DNA of 60,016 nucleotides from Brumimicrobium sp041655765 (GTDB lineage: Bacteria > Bacteroidota > Bacteroidia > Flavobacteriales_D > Crocinitomicaceae): positions 1 to 60,016 of the forward strand of contig JBBAEU010000014.1 of the NCBI GenBank assembly GCA_041655765.1. Direction: 5' to 3'. The position numbers and the translations under genes were made by a program. Shown piece after piece: positions 24,983 to 34,172 of the stretch. Every line of letters begins with the position of its first letter. Within the stretch, counting starts at the first letter, position 1. The notes beneath the pieces are model-generated. The model made no database searches, had not been told where the DNA came from, and saw only the letters and a list, made by a program, of their open reading frames with translations.

Positions 24983-27226
24983 ATGAAATTTATAATTATT
25001 TTTTTAAGCATATTTATTTCTTTAAATATCTTTTCACAAAAGAAAATTCATATCCAAGGTGTAATTAACAGCTTTGTCGATGATAAAACACTTTCTCCAC
25101 TCGAAGATGCACAAGTTTTCCTTAAAAATGCACAAGTAGGAGAATATACAAATAATGATGGTAGATTTTCAATCAATGCTAAGTCAATACTGCCTGATAC
25201 TTTGATTGTTAGAGCAATAGGGCATTATTCTGATACCATTCCAATTACAAGCTATTTTGATAATAATTTTCAAATCACACTTTATCCTGAATATATGATG
25301 GAAGAAGTGGTGGTTAGAGCAAAATTAGCAAATTCAAACGTTCTACGACTTGACCCAAGAAATGTAGAAAATCTAAATGTTGGAGAATTAAGAAAGGCTG
25401 CATGTTGCAACTTATCTGAATCATTTGAAACCAACGCAACTGTCGATGTAAACGAATCCGATGGTGTTTCTGGCTCTAAACGTATCCAAATGATGGGATT
25501 GGACGGTCGATATGTCCAACTTCAATTTGAAAATATACCGTTTATGCACAATTTAGCACAACCATTCGGACTGACATCTGTGCCAGGAACATGGATTAAC
25601 TCTATCCAAATTACCAAAGGTTCAGGAACTGTGACAAATGGCTATGAGTCAATGGCAGGGTTAATTAATATAGAATATTTTAACCATGACAATATCGACA
25701 AACTTTTTATCAACGCGTACGGAAGCATTCAAGGTCGTGGTGAATTAAATCTTCAAGGTGGTGGCCATGTAGGTGAAAAATGGGGAACATCTTGGTTTGT
25801 CCACGCTTCTTCTGTTTTTGCTGAGAATGACAGAAACAATGACGGTTTTCGTGATATACCATTGGGCGGTTCTTTAATTGGAATGAATCGTTGGAAGTAC
25901 GAAGGCGATAATATGGAAGCTCAAGTCGGATTGAAAGTAAATTATACCAATCAAATGGGTGGACAAATCGGGTTTGGAAATCGTAATTTTAGCCCAACAA
26001 CCAACCTTTACGGAGTGAAAATGCAAAATTTCAATGCTGAATTATTTGCAAAAACTGGATTCTTCTTTAAAAACAATCCCTTTAGTTCAATAGGTGTGGT
26101 TTATTATGCCAAATATGATGAGCTAAACACGTTTTTCGGGAATAGATACATGAATGGTGTGGAAAAAAGAGGTTATATTAACACAATGTATGAAACGATC
26201 TTAGGAAATACAAACCATCGAATAAAATCAGGATTGAGCCTTGTTTATGATGATTTAACCCAAAGTATGGGGGATAAGCTCATGCAAATTGAACTTCCTA
26301 AAATATTAAATAGAACAGAACTTGTGCCAGGAGCATTCACCGAATATACATACACAGGATTGCGCTCTATAGTTGTGTTGGGTGCACGTGGTGATTATCA
26401 CAATCTGGAAGGCTGGCAATTTACTCCACGGGCAAATTATAAACTGAATTTCACAGAAAACATATCACTTCGATTAACTGCTGGTCGTGGATTTAGAATT
26501 GCAAATTACATGACCGATAATCTTTCTCTTTTATCAACAAACTTGCCTTGGGTAATTGATGCAGAGATAAAGCCAGAGATTTCATGGAACTTTGGAGGAA
26601 GTTACATGTGGGACTTCAAATTGTTCGGTCAGAATGCAACTTGGCTGGTTGATTTTTACCATACTTTGTTTACAAGTCAACTTGTTGTGGATAGAGATGA
26701 GTCTTTAGATTACATTAAAATAGGTAATCTAAGCGGAAAATCTTACTCTAACGCCTTTCAAACAGAATTTAGATTTGAGCCAATTACTCGGTTTGAAATC
26801 AAAATGGCGTACAAATTCTTGGATGTTAAAACCACGACTGGTGGAGAGCTTCAAACAGAAATTATGGTGCCAAATCATAGAGGGTTTGTCAATTTTGGCT
26901 ACGAAACCAGAAACACAAGATGGAGCTATGATTTAACTTTTTCTGCATTTGGAACGCAGCGTTTGGCTCAGGTTCAACTCCCAGACGGAACTATGTCAAC
27001 AGATAATAAAAGTAAACCCTACCCGCTTTTGTCTGCACAAGTTACACATCGTTTTAGGAAAGGGATTGAAGTGTATTTAGGTGGTGAAAACTTGACAAAT
27101 TATCGACTAAAAAACCCAATCGTTGATGTTGAAAACCCTTTTGGCAGATATTTTGATGCTACAAGAATATATGCACCAATTTATGGAATAAATATATATG
27201 GAGGAATTAGAATAATGTTAAACTAA
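24983..27226 (+). CDS. TonB-dependent receptor, probably for copper
   Basis: 747 residues with signal peptide (KFIIIFLSIFISLNIFSQ). Residues ~22-100 are a carboxypeptidase-regulatory-like domain (ILPDTLIVRAIG). The plug begins after EEVVVRAK, with KAACCNLSESFETNATVDV carrying Cys141-Cys142 and GSKRIQMMGLDGRYVQLQFENIPF. The barrel includes GRGFRIANYMTDNLSLLS and ends FGGIRIML-like IYGGIRIMLN. The double cysteine in the plug is unusual and fits metal import. Energised by TonB-ExbBD from elsewhere in the genome. The flanking cysteine-rich genes support copper as cargo, but zinc or another soft metal is possible; I infer this from context only. Confidence 0.85.
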   Translation: MKFIIIFLSIFISLNIFSQKKIHIQGVINSFVDDKTLSPLEDAQVFLKNAQVGEYTNNDGRFSINAKSILPDTLIVRAIGHYSDTIPITSYFDNNFQITLYPEYMMEEVVVRAKLANSNVLRLDPRNVENLNVGELRKAACCNLSESFETNATVDVNESDGVSGSKRIQMMGLDGRYVQLQFENIPFMHNLAQPFGLTSVPGTWINSIQITKGSGTVTNGYESMAGLINIEYFNHDNIDKLFINAYGSIQGRGELNLQGGGHVGEKWGTSWFVHASSVFAENDRNNDGFRDIPLGGSLIGMNRWKYEGDNMEAQVGLKVNYTNQMGGQIGFGNRNFSPTTNLYGVKMQNFNAELFAKTGFFFKNNPFSSIGVVYYAKYDELNTFFGNRYMNGVEKRGYINTMYETILGNTNHRIKSGLSLVYDDLTQSMGDKLMQIELPKILNRTELVPGAFTEYTYTGLRSIVVLGARGDYHNLEGWQFTPRANYKLNFTENISLRLTAGRGFRIANYMTDNLSLLSTNLPWVIDAEIKPEISWNFGGSYMWDFKLFGQNATWLVDFYHTLFTSQLVVDRDESLDYIKIGNLSGKSYSNAFQTEFRFEPITRFEIKMAYKFLDVKTTTGGELQTEIMVPNHRGFVNFGYETRNTRWSYDLTFSAFGTQRLAQVQLPDGTMSTDNKSKPYPLLSAQVTHRFRKGIEVYLGGENLTNYRLKNPIVDVENPFGRYFDATRIYAPIYGINIYGGIRIMLN

Positions 27227-27237
27227 AAATAAATAAA

Positions 27238-27585
27238 ATGAAATTAAATGTATTTGTATTATCATTGCTTTTTTCACTTGGTTTAAGCGGAGTTTTTGGA
27301 CAAGAACAAGAAACAAGACCAACCGTTATCATCAAAACAAATACGGTTTGTGGGGACTGTAAAAAAAGAGTTGAAGGTGTCCTAAATTTTGAAAAAGGAA
27401 TTATTTATGCTGAAGTAAATCTTGAAAAACATGAGATTAAAGTTAAATACAACAGCAAAAGAACATCCTTAGAAGAAATAAGAAAAAAAATTTCTGAAAT
27501 TGGCTACGCCGCAGACCATGTAGAGCCTGTAAAAGAAGCTCAAATGAGTTTACCAGCTTGCTGTCAACCAGGCGGGCATGATTAG
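27238..27585 (+). CDS. Secreted heavy-metal-associated (HMA) domain protein
   Basis: 115 residues. Signal peptide (KLNVFVLSLLFSLGLSGVFGQ) followed by a ferredoxin-like HMA domain of about 70 residues: IIKTNTVCGDCKKRVEGVL with the metal-binding C38-G-D-C41, then GIIYAEVNLEKHEIKVKYN and LEEIRKKISEIGY. The canonical motif is MxCxxC; here V-C-G-D-C. A short tail ACCQPGGHD adds Cys108, Cys109 and His114, a likely extra metal ligand set. Unlike cytoplasmic CopZ it is exported to the periplasm. Starts 11 bp after the receptor and is probably the periplasmic acceptor of the imported metal. Confidence 0.85.
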   Translation: MKLNVFVLSLLFSLGLSGVFGQEQETRPTVIIKTNTVCGDCKKRVEGVLNFEKGIIYAEVNLEKHEIKVKYNSKRTSLEEIRKKISEIGYAADHVEPVKEAQMSLPACCQPGGHD

Positions 27586-27701
27586 TTCATATTTGTTAGA
27601 TTTTAAGGAAATTAACTTTTAACAAGATGTGGAACCAACATAGAATTGTTAAATGTTGATAATTATCACATTTTTAAAGTCTTTTTATTAAAATAAAGAA
27701 C

Positions 27702-27709
27702 TATATTTG
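27702..27709 (+). promoter_or_regulatory. -7 element of atpD-atpC
   Basis: TATATTTG, a perfect TAnnTTTG, 30 bases before the ATG at 27740. It lies inside the frame that would start upstream at 27707, which supports ATG 27740 as the true start. Confidence 0.55.
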
Positions 27710-27739
27710 CGCAAAATTTTAACATTTAAACGACAAAAA

Positions 27740-29242
27740 ATGTCAGAAATCAAAGGAGAAGTAGCACAAGTAATTGGACCTGTTGTTGACGTAAGCTTCG
27801 AAAAAGGAGTAGAATTACCAAAAATTTATGATGCCTTAGAAGTGCGTAAAGCAGACGGGACTGTAGTAGTATTAGAAGTTCAATCTCATGTTGGTGAGAA
27901 TGCTGTAAGAACAATTTCCATGGATACCACAGATGGTTTTATTCGTGGTATGGAAGTGGTTTCTACCGGAGACCCTATCAAAATGCCAATTGGAGATCAA
28001 GTGAAAGGACGTTTATTTAACGTAGTTGGTGAAACAATCGACGGAATGAAATCGTTAGACAATTCTAATGGTTTGCCTATCCATAGAAGTGCACCTAAAT
28101 TTGAAGACCTTTCAACAGCTTCTGAAGTTCTATTTACTGGAATTAAAGTTATCGACCTGATTGAACCTTACGCAAAAGGTGGTAAAATTGGCCTGTTCGG
28201 TGGTGCTGGGGTTGGTAAAACAGTTCTTATTCAAGAGTTGATTAATAATATCGCAAAGGCTTATGATGGACTTTCTGTTTTCGCAGGAGTAGGAGAACGA
28301 ACCCGTGAAGGAAACGATTTGCTCCGTGAGATGCTTGAGTCTGGAATTATTAGATATGGTGATGATTTCCTAAAATCAATGGAAGAAGGAAAATGGGACC
28401 TTTCAAAAGTAGATGAAAACGAACTAAAAGAATCTAAGGCTGCATTCGTTTATGGACAAATGAATGAACCTCCAGGGGCACGTGCGCGTGTTGCTCTCTC
28501 TGGTTTGACTTTAGCTGAATTCTTCCGTGATGGTGATGGAGATGCTGAGGGAAGAGACATCCTTTTCTTCGTTGATAATATATTTAGATTTACACAAGCG
28601 GGTTCTGAAGTGTCAGCACTTCTTGGACGTATGCCATCTGCTGTTGGTTACCAACCTACTCTGGCAACTGAAATGGGGGCGATGCAAGAACGTATTACTT
28701 CAACAAAAAATGGTTCAATTACATCTGTTCAAGCGGTTTACGTTCCTGCGGACGACTTGACTGACCCAGCGCCAGCAAACACATTTGCTCACTTGGACGC
28801 AACAACAGTATTGTCAAGAAAGATTTCAGAGTTGGGTATTTATCCTGCTGTGGATCCGTTGGACTCTACTTCTCGAATCCTTTCTCCTGAAATTGTTGGT
28901 AAAGAGCATTATGACTGTGCCCGTCGTGTGCAATCAACTCTTCAACGTTACAAAGAGTTACAAGATATTATTGCAATTTTAGGTATGGACGAGTTGTCTG
29001 ACGAAGATAAATTGGTTGTTCATCGTGCACGTCGTGTACAACGTTTCTTATCTCAACCTTTCCATGTGGCAGAACAATTCACTGGATTACCTGGTGTGTT
29101 GGTTGATATTCAAGATACAATCAAAGGATTCAATATGATCCTTGATGGTGAATTGGATAAATATCCAGAGGCAGCCTTTAACTTGAAAGGTGATATTAAT
29201 GACGTTATTGAAGCTGGTGAGAAAATGCTCACTGAAGCATAA
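27740..29242 (+). CDS. atpD: F1F0 ATP synthase subunit beta
   Basis: 500 residues from the ATG at 27740 (MSEIKGEVAQVIGPVVDV); an upstream TTG-like extension of 11 codons overlaps the promoter and is rejected. Walker A GGAGVGKT at 154-161, the GERTREGNDLL segment, the LFFVDNIFRFTQAGSEVSALLGRMPSA block and EQFTGLPG near the end are the diagnostic catalytic beta-subunit features. Makes ATP in F1. In Bacteroidota atpD-atpC is commonly separated from the main atp cluster, and here it stands alone with its own promoter and terminator. Confidence 0.98.
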   Translation: MSEIKGEVAQVIGPVVDVSFEKGVELPKIYDALEVRKADGTVVVLEVQSHVGENAVRTISMDTTDGFIRGMEVVSTGDPIKMPIGDQVKGRLFNVVGETIDGMKSLDNSNGLPIHRSAPKFEDLSTASEVLFTGIKVIDLIEPYAKGGKIGLFGGAGVGKTVLIQELINNIAKAYDGLSVFAGVGERTREGNDLLREMLESGIIRYGDDFLKSMEEGKWDLSKVDENELKESKAAFVYGQMNEPPGARARVALSGLTLAEFFRDGDGDAEGRDILFFVDNIFRFTQAGSEVSALLGRMPSAVGYQPTLATEMGAMQERITSTKNGSITSVQAVYVPADDLTDPAPANTFAHLDATTVLSRKISELGIYPAVDPLDSTSRILSPEIVGKEHYDCARRVQSTLQRYKELQDIIAILGMDELSDEDKLVVHRARRVQRFLSQPFHVAEQFTGLPGVLVDIQDTIKGFNMILDGELDKYPEAAFNLKGDINDVIEAGEKMLTEA

Positions 29243-29253
29243 AAAAATAAAAA

Positions 29254-29550
29254 ATGAAGTTAGAAATAATAACTCCTGAAAAAAAGATGTTCGAAGGCGA
29301 AGTGGAAGCTGTACGTTTCCCCGGAGTTAACGGCTCATTCCAAGTGCTAAAAGGACACGCCCCAATTGTTTCTGCTCTTAAGGAAGGAAAAATAAAAGTG
29401 AATCTTTCTGATGAAGTAAATGATAGCGGTCACGAAAAGTTTAAGGGAGCGTATGAAAAAGATCCTGCAGATTCTAAGGTGATTCGTCTCGGAATTAAAG
29501 GCGGTGTGATGGAAGTGCAAAATGATAAAATTATCGTACTTGCCGACTAG
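29254..29550 (+). CDS. atpC: F1F0 ATP synthase subunit epsilon (short form)
   Basis: 98 residues. Opens MKLEIITPEKKMFEGEVEAVRFPGVNGSFQVLKGHAPIVSAL, the typical epsilon beta-sandwich. The usual chain is about 135 residues; this lacks the C-terminal two-helix inhibitory arm, as is common in this phylum, so the helical up/down inhibition of ATP hydrolysis should be absent. Eleven bases after atpD and followed by a strong terminator. Confidence 0.95.
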   Translation: MKLEIITPEKKMFEGEVEAVRFPGVNGSFQVLKGHAPIVSALKEGKIKVNLSDEVNDSGHEKFKGAYEKDPADSKVIRLGIKGGVMEVQNDKIIVLAD

Positions 29551-29597
29551 TCAAACTTTTTAATTCCGCTATTAGGAGTATAATATAATTTATTTTA

Positions 29598-29631
29598 GAA
29601 AAGGGAGTTTACTTGTTAATTCCCTTTTTTT
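29598..29631 (+). terminator. Intrinsic terminator after atpC
   Basis: AAAAGGGAGTT pairs with AATTCCCTTTT (loop of about 8 bases), followed by T residues; 48 bases after the atpC stop. Confidence 0.85.
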
Positions 29632-29661
29632 GTTAAACTACGTTAAGGTTTTAACAAGTAA

Positions 29662-29694
29662 TTGAGTTAAATTGATTTTCTTATTGTAAATTCG
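29662..29694 (+). promoter_or_regulatory. Promoter of the uppS-bamA operon
   Basis: TTG (29662-29664) and TAAATTCG (29687-29694, one mismatch from TAnnTTTG) are separated by 22 bases; the uppS ATG follows after 9 bases. Confidence 0.35.
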
Positions 29695-29703
29695 TGCTTG
29701 AAA

Positions 29704-30453
29704 ATGAGTTTTTTACAGCAAATTAATCGTGATAAATGCCCCAAACATGTCGCTGTTATTATGGATGGCAACGGAAGATGGGCAAAGCAACAAGGTGAAC
29801 AACGCTTGTTTGGTCACTCTTTTGGTGTAGAATCAGTGAGAGAAGTGTTAAAGGCAAGTAGAGAATTAAATATTAAATACCTTACATTATACGTCTTTTC
29901 TACCGAAAACTGGAATCGTCCAGAAGAAGAAGTGAACGGATTGATGAATCTTCTTGTGAAAACAATTGCTAATGAGGTGGAAGAATTAGATGAAAATGAT
30001 GTGCGATTAAGAAGCATGGGAGATAAATCTCGACTCCCAAAAGATTGTAAAAAAGAATTGGAATACGCAATAGAATCAACAAAAAATAATAGAGGTATAG
30101 ATTTAATCCTTGCCCTTAATTATAGTTCCAGATGGGAAATTATTGAAGCTGTAAAAAATATTGCAAAACAGGTTCAAGATGGAAAAATGAAACCTGAAAA
30201 TATTTCAGATGAGGTTTTTGCCGAAGCTTTGTGTCTTGCTGATGTCCCAGACCCTGAATTGTTAATAAGAACATCAGGAGAATACAGGATTAGTAATTTT
30301 TTACTCTGGCAAATTGCCTATTCAGAACTATATTTTACAAATAAACTATGGCCAGATTTTAAAAGAGAAGATTTCTATCAAGCAATTGTAGATTTCCAAA
30401 ATAGAGAAAGACGATTTGGTAAAGTTTCTGAACAATTTTTAGACCAAGAATGA
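29704..30453 (+). CDS. uppS: Di-trans,poly-cis-undecaprenyl-diphosphate synthase
   Basis: 249 residues from ATG 29704; a TTG two codons upstream is a less likely start. The family core is HVAVIMDGNGRWAK with catalytic Asp21, then LYVFSTENWNRP, LALNYSSRWEI, DPELLIRTSGEYRISNFLLWQIAYSELYF. It adds isopentenyl units to farnesyl diphosphate to make C55-PP, the carrier for peptidoglycan and other glycans. The stop overlaps the bamA start by 4 bp (ATGA), so the two are coupled; the set uppS-bamA-skp-skp-murI is a conserved envelope cluster in Bacteroidota. Confidence 0.97.
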   Translation: MSFLQQINRDKCPKHVAVIMDGNGRWAKQQGEQRLFGHSFGVESVREVLKASRELNIKYLTLYVFSTENWNRPEEEVNGLMNLLVKTIANEVEELDENDVRLRSMGDKSRLPKDCKKELEYAIESTKNNRGIDLILALNYSSRWEIIEAVKNIAKQVQDGKMKPENISDEVFAEALCLADVPDPELLIRTSGEYRISNFLLWQIAYSELYFTNKLWPDFKREDFYQAIVDFQNRERRFGKVSEQFLDQE

Positions 30454-32957
30454 AACAAGCATTATATATACTTGCGACTTTGTTTTTTGTGCCTACTTTT
30501 TTTGCGCAAAAGGTGGATTACACTGAACCTAAAGAATATGAAATAGGTCCAATAATGGTCAATGGAGCTGATAACTTCGATCACAACGCAATTAAGCTTA
30601 TTGCAGGATTGAAACAGGGTGAGAAAATTAACATCCCAGGAGACAAAATATCTAAAGCTATAAAAAATTTATGGAATGAAGAACTATTTTCTGATGTCAA
30701 AATTAATCTTGATAATGTCATTGGAAATGTTGCATACTTATCTATCGACTTACGGCCAAGACCAAAACTTTCAAGATTCAGATTTACAGGAGTAAAGAAA
30801 AAAGATGCCGATAAAATTCGAGAAGAAATTGATTTGTTCTCAGGGAAAAATATTACAGAAAATTTAATCTTTAACACCCGAGCAAAAGTTATTGGTTTCT
30901 ACAGAGAAAAAGGATTCTATAGTGTGCAAGTTGATATCGAAAGAGAAGTAGATTCGTTAATGAATAACGCAGAGATTTTTAATATTAATGTCAATAAAGG
31001 AAAGAAAGTTAGAATAAAGCATATTACCTTTCATGGGGCTGAATCTGTAAAACCAGGTAAACTCCGTAGAAAAATGAAAGATACCAAACAACGCGGAATA
31101 TTAAGGATATTTAAGTCTTCAAAATTTACCGAATCAGCGTACGAAAGAGATAAAAAACTCGTAATGAATGAGTTTAAAGAGATAGGTTTGAGAGATGCAC
31201 AAATTGTAAAAGATTCAGTTTATGTTATTGACGAAAAGAATCTTGGAATTGATATCTACATAGATGAAGGTGAAGTGTATTATTTTGGAGATATTAAATG
31301 GGTAGGAAATGCAAAATATTCATCGGGTTATTTAGACACGATTTTAGGGATTAAGAAAGGAGACATATACAATAAAACCCTTCTTGAAACACGACTTTTT
31401 CAAAGTATGGACGGTAGAGATATCACTTCTCTGTACATGGATCGTGGACATTTGTTTTTTAATATCACGCCAATCGAAACAAAAGTTGAAAACCATTATA
31501 TCGATTACGAAATTAGATTAATTGAAGGAAAAGAAGCAAGGGTTAAGAATATCATTATTAAAGGTAATCATAAAACAAACGACTATGTTGTACGTCGTGA
31601 AATCCGAACAAAACCAGGGGATTTGTTTAATCGAAATGATATTATCCGAACTCAAAGAGAATTAGCACAATTGGGATATTTTGATGAACAAGCATTCGAA
31701 ATTAACCCAATACCAAATCCTGCTGATGGAACTGTTGATATTGAATATACGGTTACTGAAAAATCATCCGACCAAATCGAATTGTCGGGTGGTTACGGTG
31801 CAGGTCGTTTAATCGGTACTTTAGGGCTTACTTTTAGTAATTTCTCAATCCAAAATATGTTTAAAAAAGAAGCTTGGCAACCACTGCCAACTGGTGATGG
31901 ACAAACTTTCTCCATCAGAGCGCAGACAAACGGGAAGTGGTATCAGTCGTATAACCTTTCCTTCGTAGAACCGTGGTTTGGTGGTAAAAAACCAAATGCG
32001 TTCTCTTTTTGGATGAACCATTCCCAGTTTGGTAATAATTTCAGTCGTAAAAACCCTGAATATGAAGGGGTTTCCATTACAGGATTAGGAGTTGGTCTTC
32101 AAAGAAGAAAACGAATCCCAGATGATTATTTCAGTGCATACTATGAACTGTCGTATGAATACTATGATGTAGTAAAATATGGTCAGTACTTTGACGTAAA
32201 TGACGGATTTTCAAATAATATTGCACTTACTTACCGTCTGATAAGGAACTCCGTGAATGCACCAATATACCCTCAAAGTGGGTCGAAACTTTCTTTTATG
32301 GCAAAAGGAACTTTACCTTATTCTTACTTTGATGGTGTTGATTATAAAACCGCTCCAGAACAAACAAGAATTAAATTTACTGAATTTTATAAATTTAAAT
32401 TTACAGGAGAGTGGTACTTGCCATTAACATCTGACCAGAAATTGGTGTTGATGCCAAAAATTGGGTTCGGATTTATGGGCGCATATAATAAGAAGAAAGG
32501 ATTGAGTCCTTTTGAAAGATTCTACTTAGGTGGAAATGCTCTAACTGGAGTTTCTCAATTGGATGGAAGGGAGTTGATTTCATTGAGAGGATACAACGAC
32601 CAAGAGGTTTCATCCCAAAAAGGAGATCCAATTATCACGCGATACACGCTCGAATTAAGATACCCAATTTCATTGAACCCTTCAGCTACTTTCTTTGTGT
32701 TGGCCTTTGCTGAGGCTGGAAATACATATCCGAATTTTGCGAAATTCAACCCATTTAATGTGAAAAGAAGTGTGGGTGCTGGCGTAAGAATTTTCTTGCC
32801 AATGTTTGGGTTGTTAGGATTTGATTATGGTTGGGGATTCGATGGGTTAGACCCACATAGCTCTGGATTTGGAGGAAATTCAGACAGTGGAAGAATGAAA
32901 GGAAAACCATCAGGTGCATTCCAATTTATTATTGGTGCAAACCTTGGTGATTTATAA
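30450..32957 (+). CDS. bamA: Outer-membrane protein assembly factor BamA
   Basis: 835 residues. Signal peptide (KQALYILATLFFVPTFFAQ), then five POTRA units over about 25-430 (for example IGPIMVNGADNFDHNAIKLI and ARVKNIIIKGNHKTNDYVVRREIRTKPGD), then a 16-strand Omp85 barrel. The barrel has the conserved SLRGYND (R-G-Y, usual VRG[FY]) and starts with IELSGGYGAGRLIGTLGLTF. It inserts barrels into the outer membrane. No other Bam genes are next to it, but two Skp/OmpH-type chaperone genes follow. The last residues (QFIIGANLGDL) lack the terminal Phe typical of proteobacterial BamA; I read that as a phylum trait. Confidence 0.95.
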   Translation: MKQALYILATLFFVPTFFAQKVDYTEPKEYEIGPIMVNGADNFDHNAIKLIAGLKQGEKINIPGDKISKAIKNLWNEELFSDVKINLDNVIGNVAYLSIDLRPRPKLSRFRFTGVKKKDADKIREEIDLFSGKNITENLIFNTRAKVIGFYREKGFYSVQVDIEREVDSLMNNAEIFNINVNKGKKVRIKHITFHGAESVKPGKLRRKMKDTKQRGILRIFKSSKFTESAYERDKKLVMNEFKEIGLRDAQIVKDSVYVIDEKNLGIDIYIDEGEVYYFGDIKWVGNAKYSSGYLDTILGIKKGDIYNKTLLETRLFQSMDGRDITSLYMDRGHLFFNITPIETKVENHYIDYEIRLIEGKEARVKNIIIKGNHKTNDYVVRREIRTKPGDLFNRNDIIRTQRELAQLGYFDEQAFEINPIPNPADGTVDIEYTVTEKSSDQIELSGGYGAGRLIGTLGLTFSNFSIQNMFKKEAWQPLPTGDGQTFSIRAQTNGKWYQSYNLSFVEPWFGGKKPNAFSFWMNHSQFGNNFSRKNPEYEGVSITGLGVGLQRRKRIPDDYFSAYYELSYEYYDVVKYGQYFDVNDGFSNNIALTYRLIRNSVNAPIYPQSGSKLSFMAKGTLPYSYFDGVDYKTAPEQTRIKFTEFYKFKFTGEWYLPLTSDQKLVLMPKIGFGFMGAYNKKKGLSPFERFYLGGNALTGVSQLDGRELISLRGYNDQEVSSQKGDPIITRYTLELRYPISLNPSATFFVLAFAEAGNTYPNFAKFNPFNVKRSVGAGVRIFLPMFGLLGFDYGWGFDGLDPHSSGFGGNSDSGRMKGKPSGAFQFIIGANLGDL

Positions 32958-33015
32958 TAAATTAGATTTTAAATAGTTATTATACCTAATGTAAAATTTA
33001 AAAAAATAAGGACCT

Positions 33016-33534
33016 ATGAAAAAGCTAATAATATTGTCTTTGTTAATTTTTGGTACGGCATTTGTTTCATATAGTCAGAAATATGGATACATAGACTCAG
33101 AGTATATTCTTGAAAATATGCCAGAGTATGTAAGTGCACAAGAAGAGTTAGATAAATTCGCCAGAAGATGGGAAGCGGAAATTTCCGAATTGTATAAACA
33201 AATTAAAAAAAGAAAAGATGAGTTCTTGAGAGTAGAAGCAATTTTACCAGAAGAAGAAAGACTAAGAAGAAGTGAAGAAATTAAGACAATGGAATCCGAA
33301 GCGTTGGAAACCCAACAAATGAGATTCGGCGTAACTGGAGATTTATTCCAAAAGAGAAGAGAGTTAATAGAACCAATTCAAGATAAAGTGTTTGACGCAC
33401 TCGGAAAAGTTGCAAGTAATAGAAATTTTGCTTTCGTTTTTGACAAAGCGAATCAAACAAATCTTATCTTTGCCGATCCAAAGTATGATATTAGTAAAAT
33501 GGTGCTGAAAGAATTAAAAATAAATGTACCATAA
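33016..33534 (+). CDS. OmpH/Skp family periplasmic chaperone (first copy)
   Basis: 172 residues. Signal peptide (KKLIILSLLIFGTAFVSYSQ), then KYGYIDSEYILENMPEYVSAQEELDKFA, a long charged coiled-coil arm (about 60-120, with KRKDEFLRVEAILPEEERLR), and a C-terminal half with VFDALGKVASNRNFAFVFDK. This is the OmpH/Skp layout: a trimer of helical tentacles that shields unfolded outer-membrane proteins between Sec and BamA. Lies 58 bp after bamA and 40 bp before its paralogue. Confidence 0.92.
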   Translation: MKKLIILSLLIFGTAFVSYSQKYGYIDSEYILENMPEYVSAQEELDKFARRWEAEISELYKQIKKRKDEFLRVEAILPEEERLRRSEEIKTMESEALETQQMRFGVTGDLFQKRRELIEPIQDKVFDALGKVASNRNFAFVFDKANQTNLIFADPKYDISKMVLKELKINVP

Positions 33535-33574
33535 ACTTAAGATTTAATAAACAAAAAGGAATAATAAAACAACT

Positions 33575-34099
33575 ATGAAAAAGTTAATATTTACATTTAT
33601 AATCACAGCTTTCACTATTGGTGGAACTGTATTTGGGCAAGCTTTAGGGCACTTAAACTCACAAAAAGTGTTAGATACATTGCCATCTAGAAAAGCAGCA
33701 TTAGAAGAACTTTCAAGGTTTGAACAACGTGCATATAAAGAATTGGAGGAAACTCAACAAAGTTTACAACAAGCTTACATGAAGTTGCAAGAAGAAGCAG
33801 GTTCAATGAGCAAAACGGCTTACAAATTTGAAGAAGATAGGTTGATGAGAAAATCTCAAGAATTTCAACAAAGACAAGAAGAATTGGATCAACAATTGAA
33901 AATGTTGGCGAATGAACTCAATACGCCTGTACTCGAAAGATTACAAGAAGCTGTGAATATTGTCAGTAAAAGAGAAAAATTGAATTATGTGATGGATATC
34001 TCTGCACTGCTTTATTCTGACGGAAAAGATATAACCAATATGGTAATCGTCGAAGCACTTAGATTGGAAAAAGAAGCAAGCAAAACAGCTGCCGAATAA
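33575..34099 (+). CDS. OmpH/Skp family periplasmic chaperone (second copy)
   Basis: 174 residues, paralogue of the previous gene. Signal peptide (KKLIFTFIITAFTIGGTVFGQ), opening ALGHLNSQKVLDTLPSRKAALEEL, then a Glu/Gln-rich coiled coil (LEETQQSLQQAYMKLQEEAGSM ... RQEELDQQLKML) and a C-terminal LNYVMDISALLYSDGKDITNMV. Tandem Skp copies behind bamA are normal in this phylum; they may have different clients. The pair ends with a strong terminator. Confidence 0.92.
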   Translation: MKKLIFTFIITAFTIGGTVFGQALGHLNSQKVLDTLPSRKAALEELSRFEQRAYKELEETQQSLQQAYMKLQEEAGSMSKTAYKFEEDRLMRKSQEFQQRQEELDQQLKMLANELNTPVLERLQEAVNIVSKREKLNYVMDISALLYSDGKDITNMVIVEALRLEKEASKTAAE

Positions 34100-34126
34100 G
34101 AAGATATTTAGTATATCATATTTTAT

Positions 34127-34157
34127 AAAGTCGCTGTGTGTTCATAGCGACTTTTTT
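34127..34157 (+). terminator. Intrinsic terminator after the two Skp genes
   Basis: AAAGTCGCT (34127-34135) pairs with AGCGACTTT (34146-34154) followed by TTTT. The promoter element of murI begins one base after the U-tract. Confidence 0.85.
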
Positions 34158-34158
34158 G

Positions 34159-34166
34159 TACTTTTG
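34159..34166 (+). promoter_or_regulatory. -7 element of murI
   Basis: TACTTTTG matches TAnnTTTG directly after the preceding terminator, 6 bases before the ATG at 34173. Its TTTG overlaps a TTG that a gene finder may choose as the start. Confidence 0.5.
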
Positions 34167-34172
34167 AATTAT

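Noticed and set aside
27707..27739. Upstream start for atpD
   Set aside because: The extension overlaps the -7 element, and ATG 27740 gives the standard beta-subunit N-terminus.
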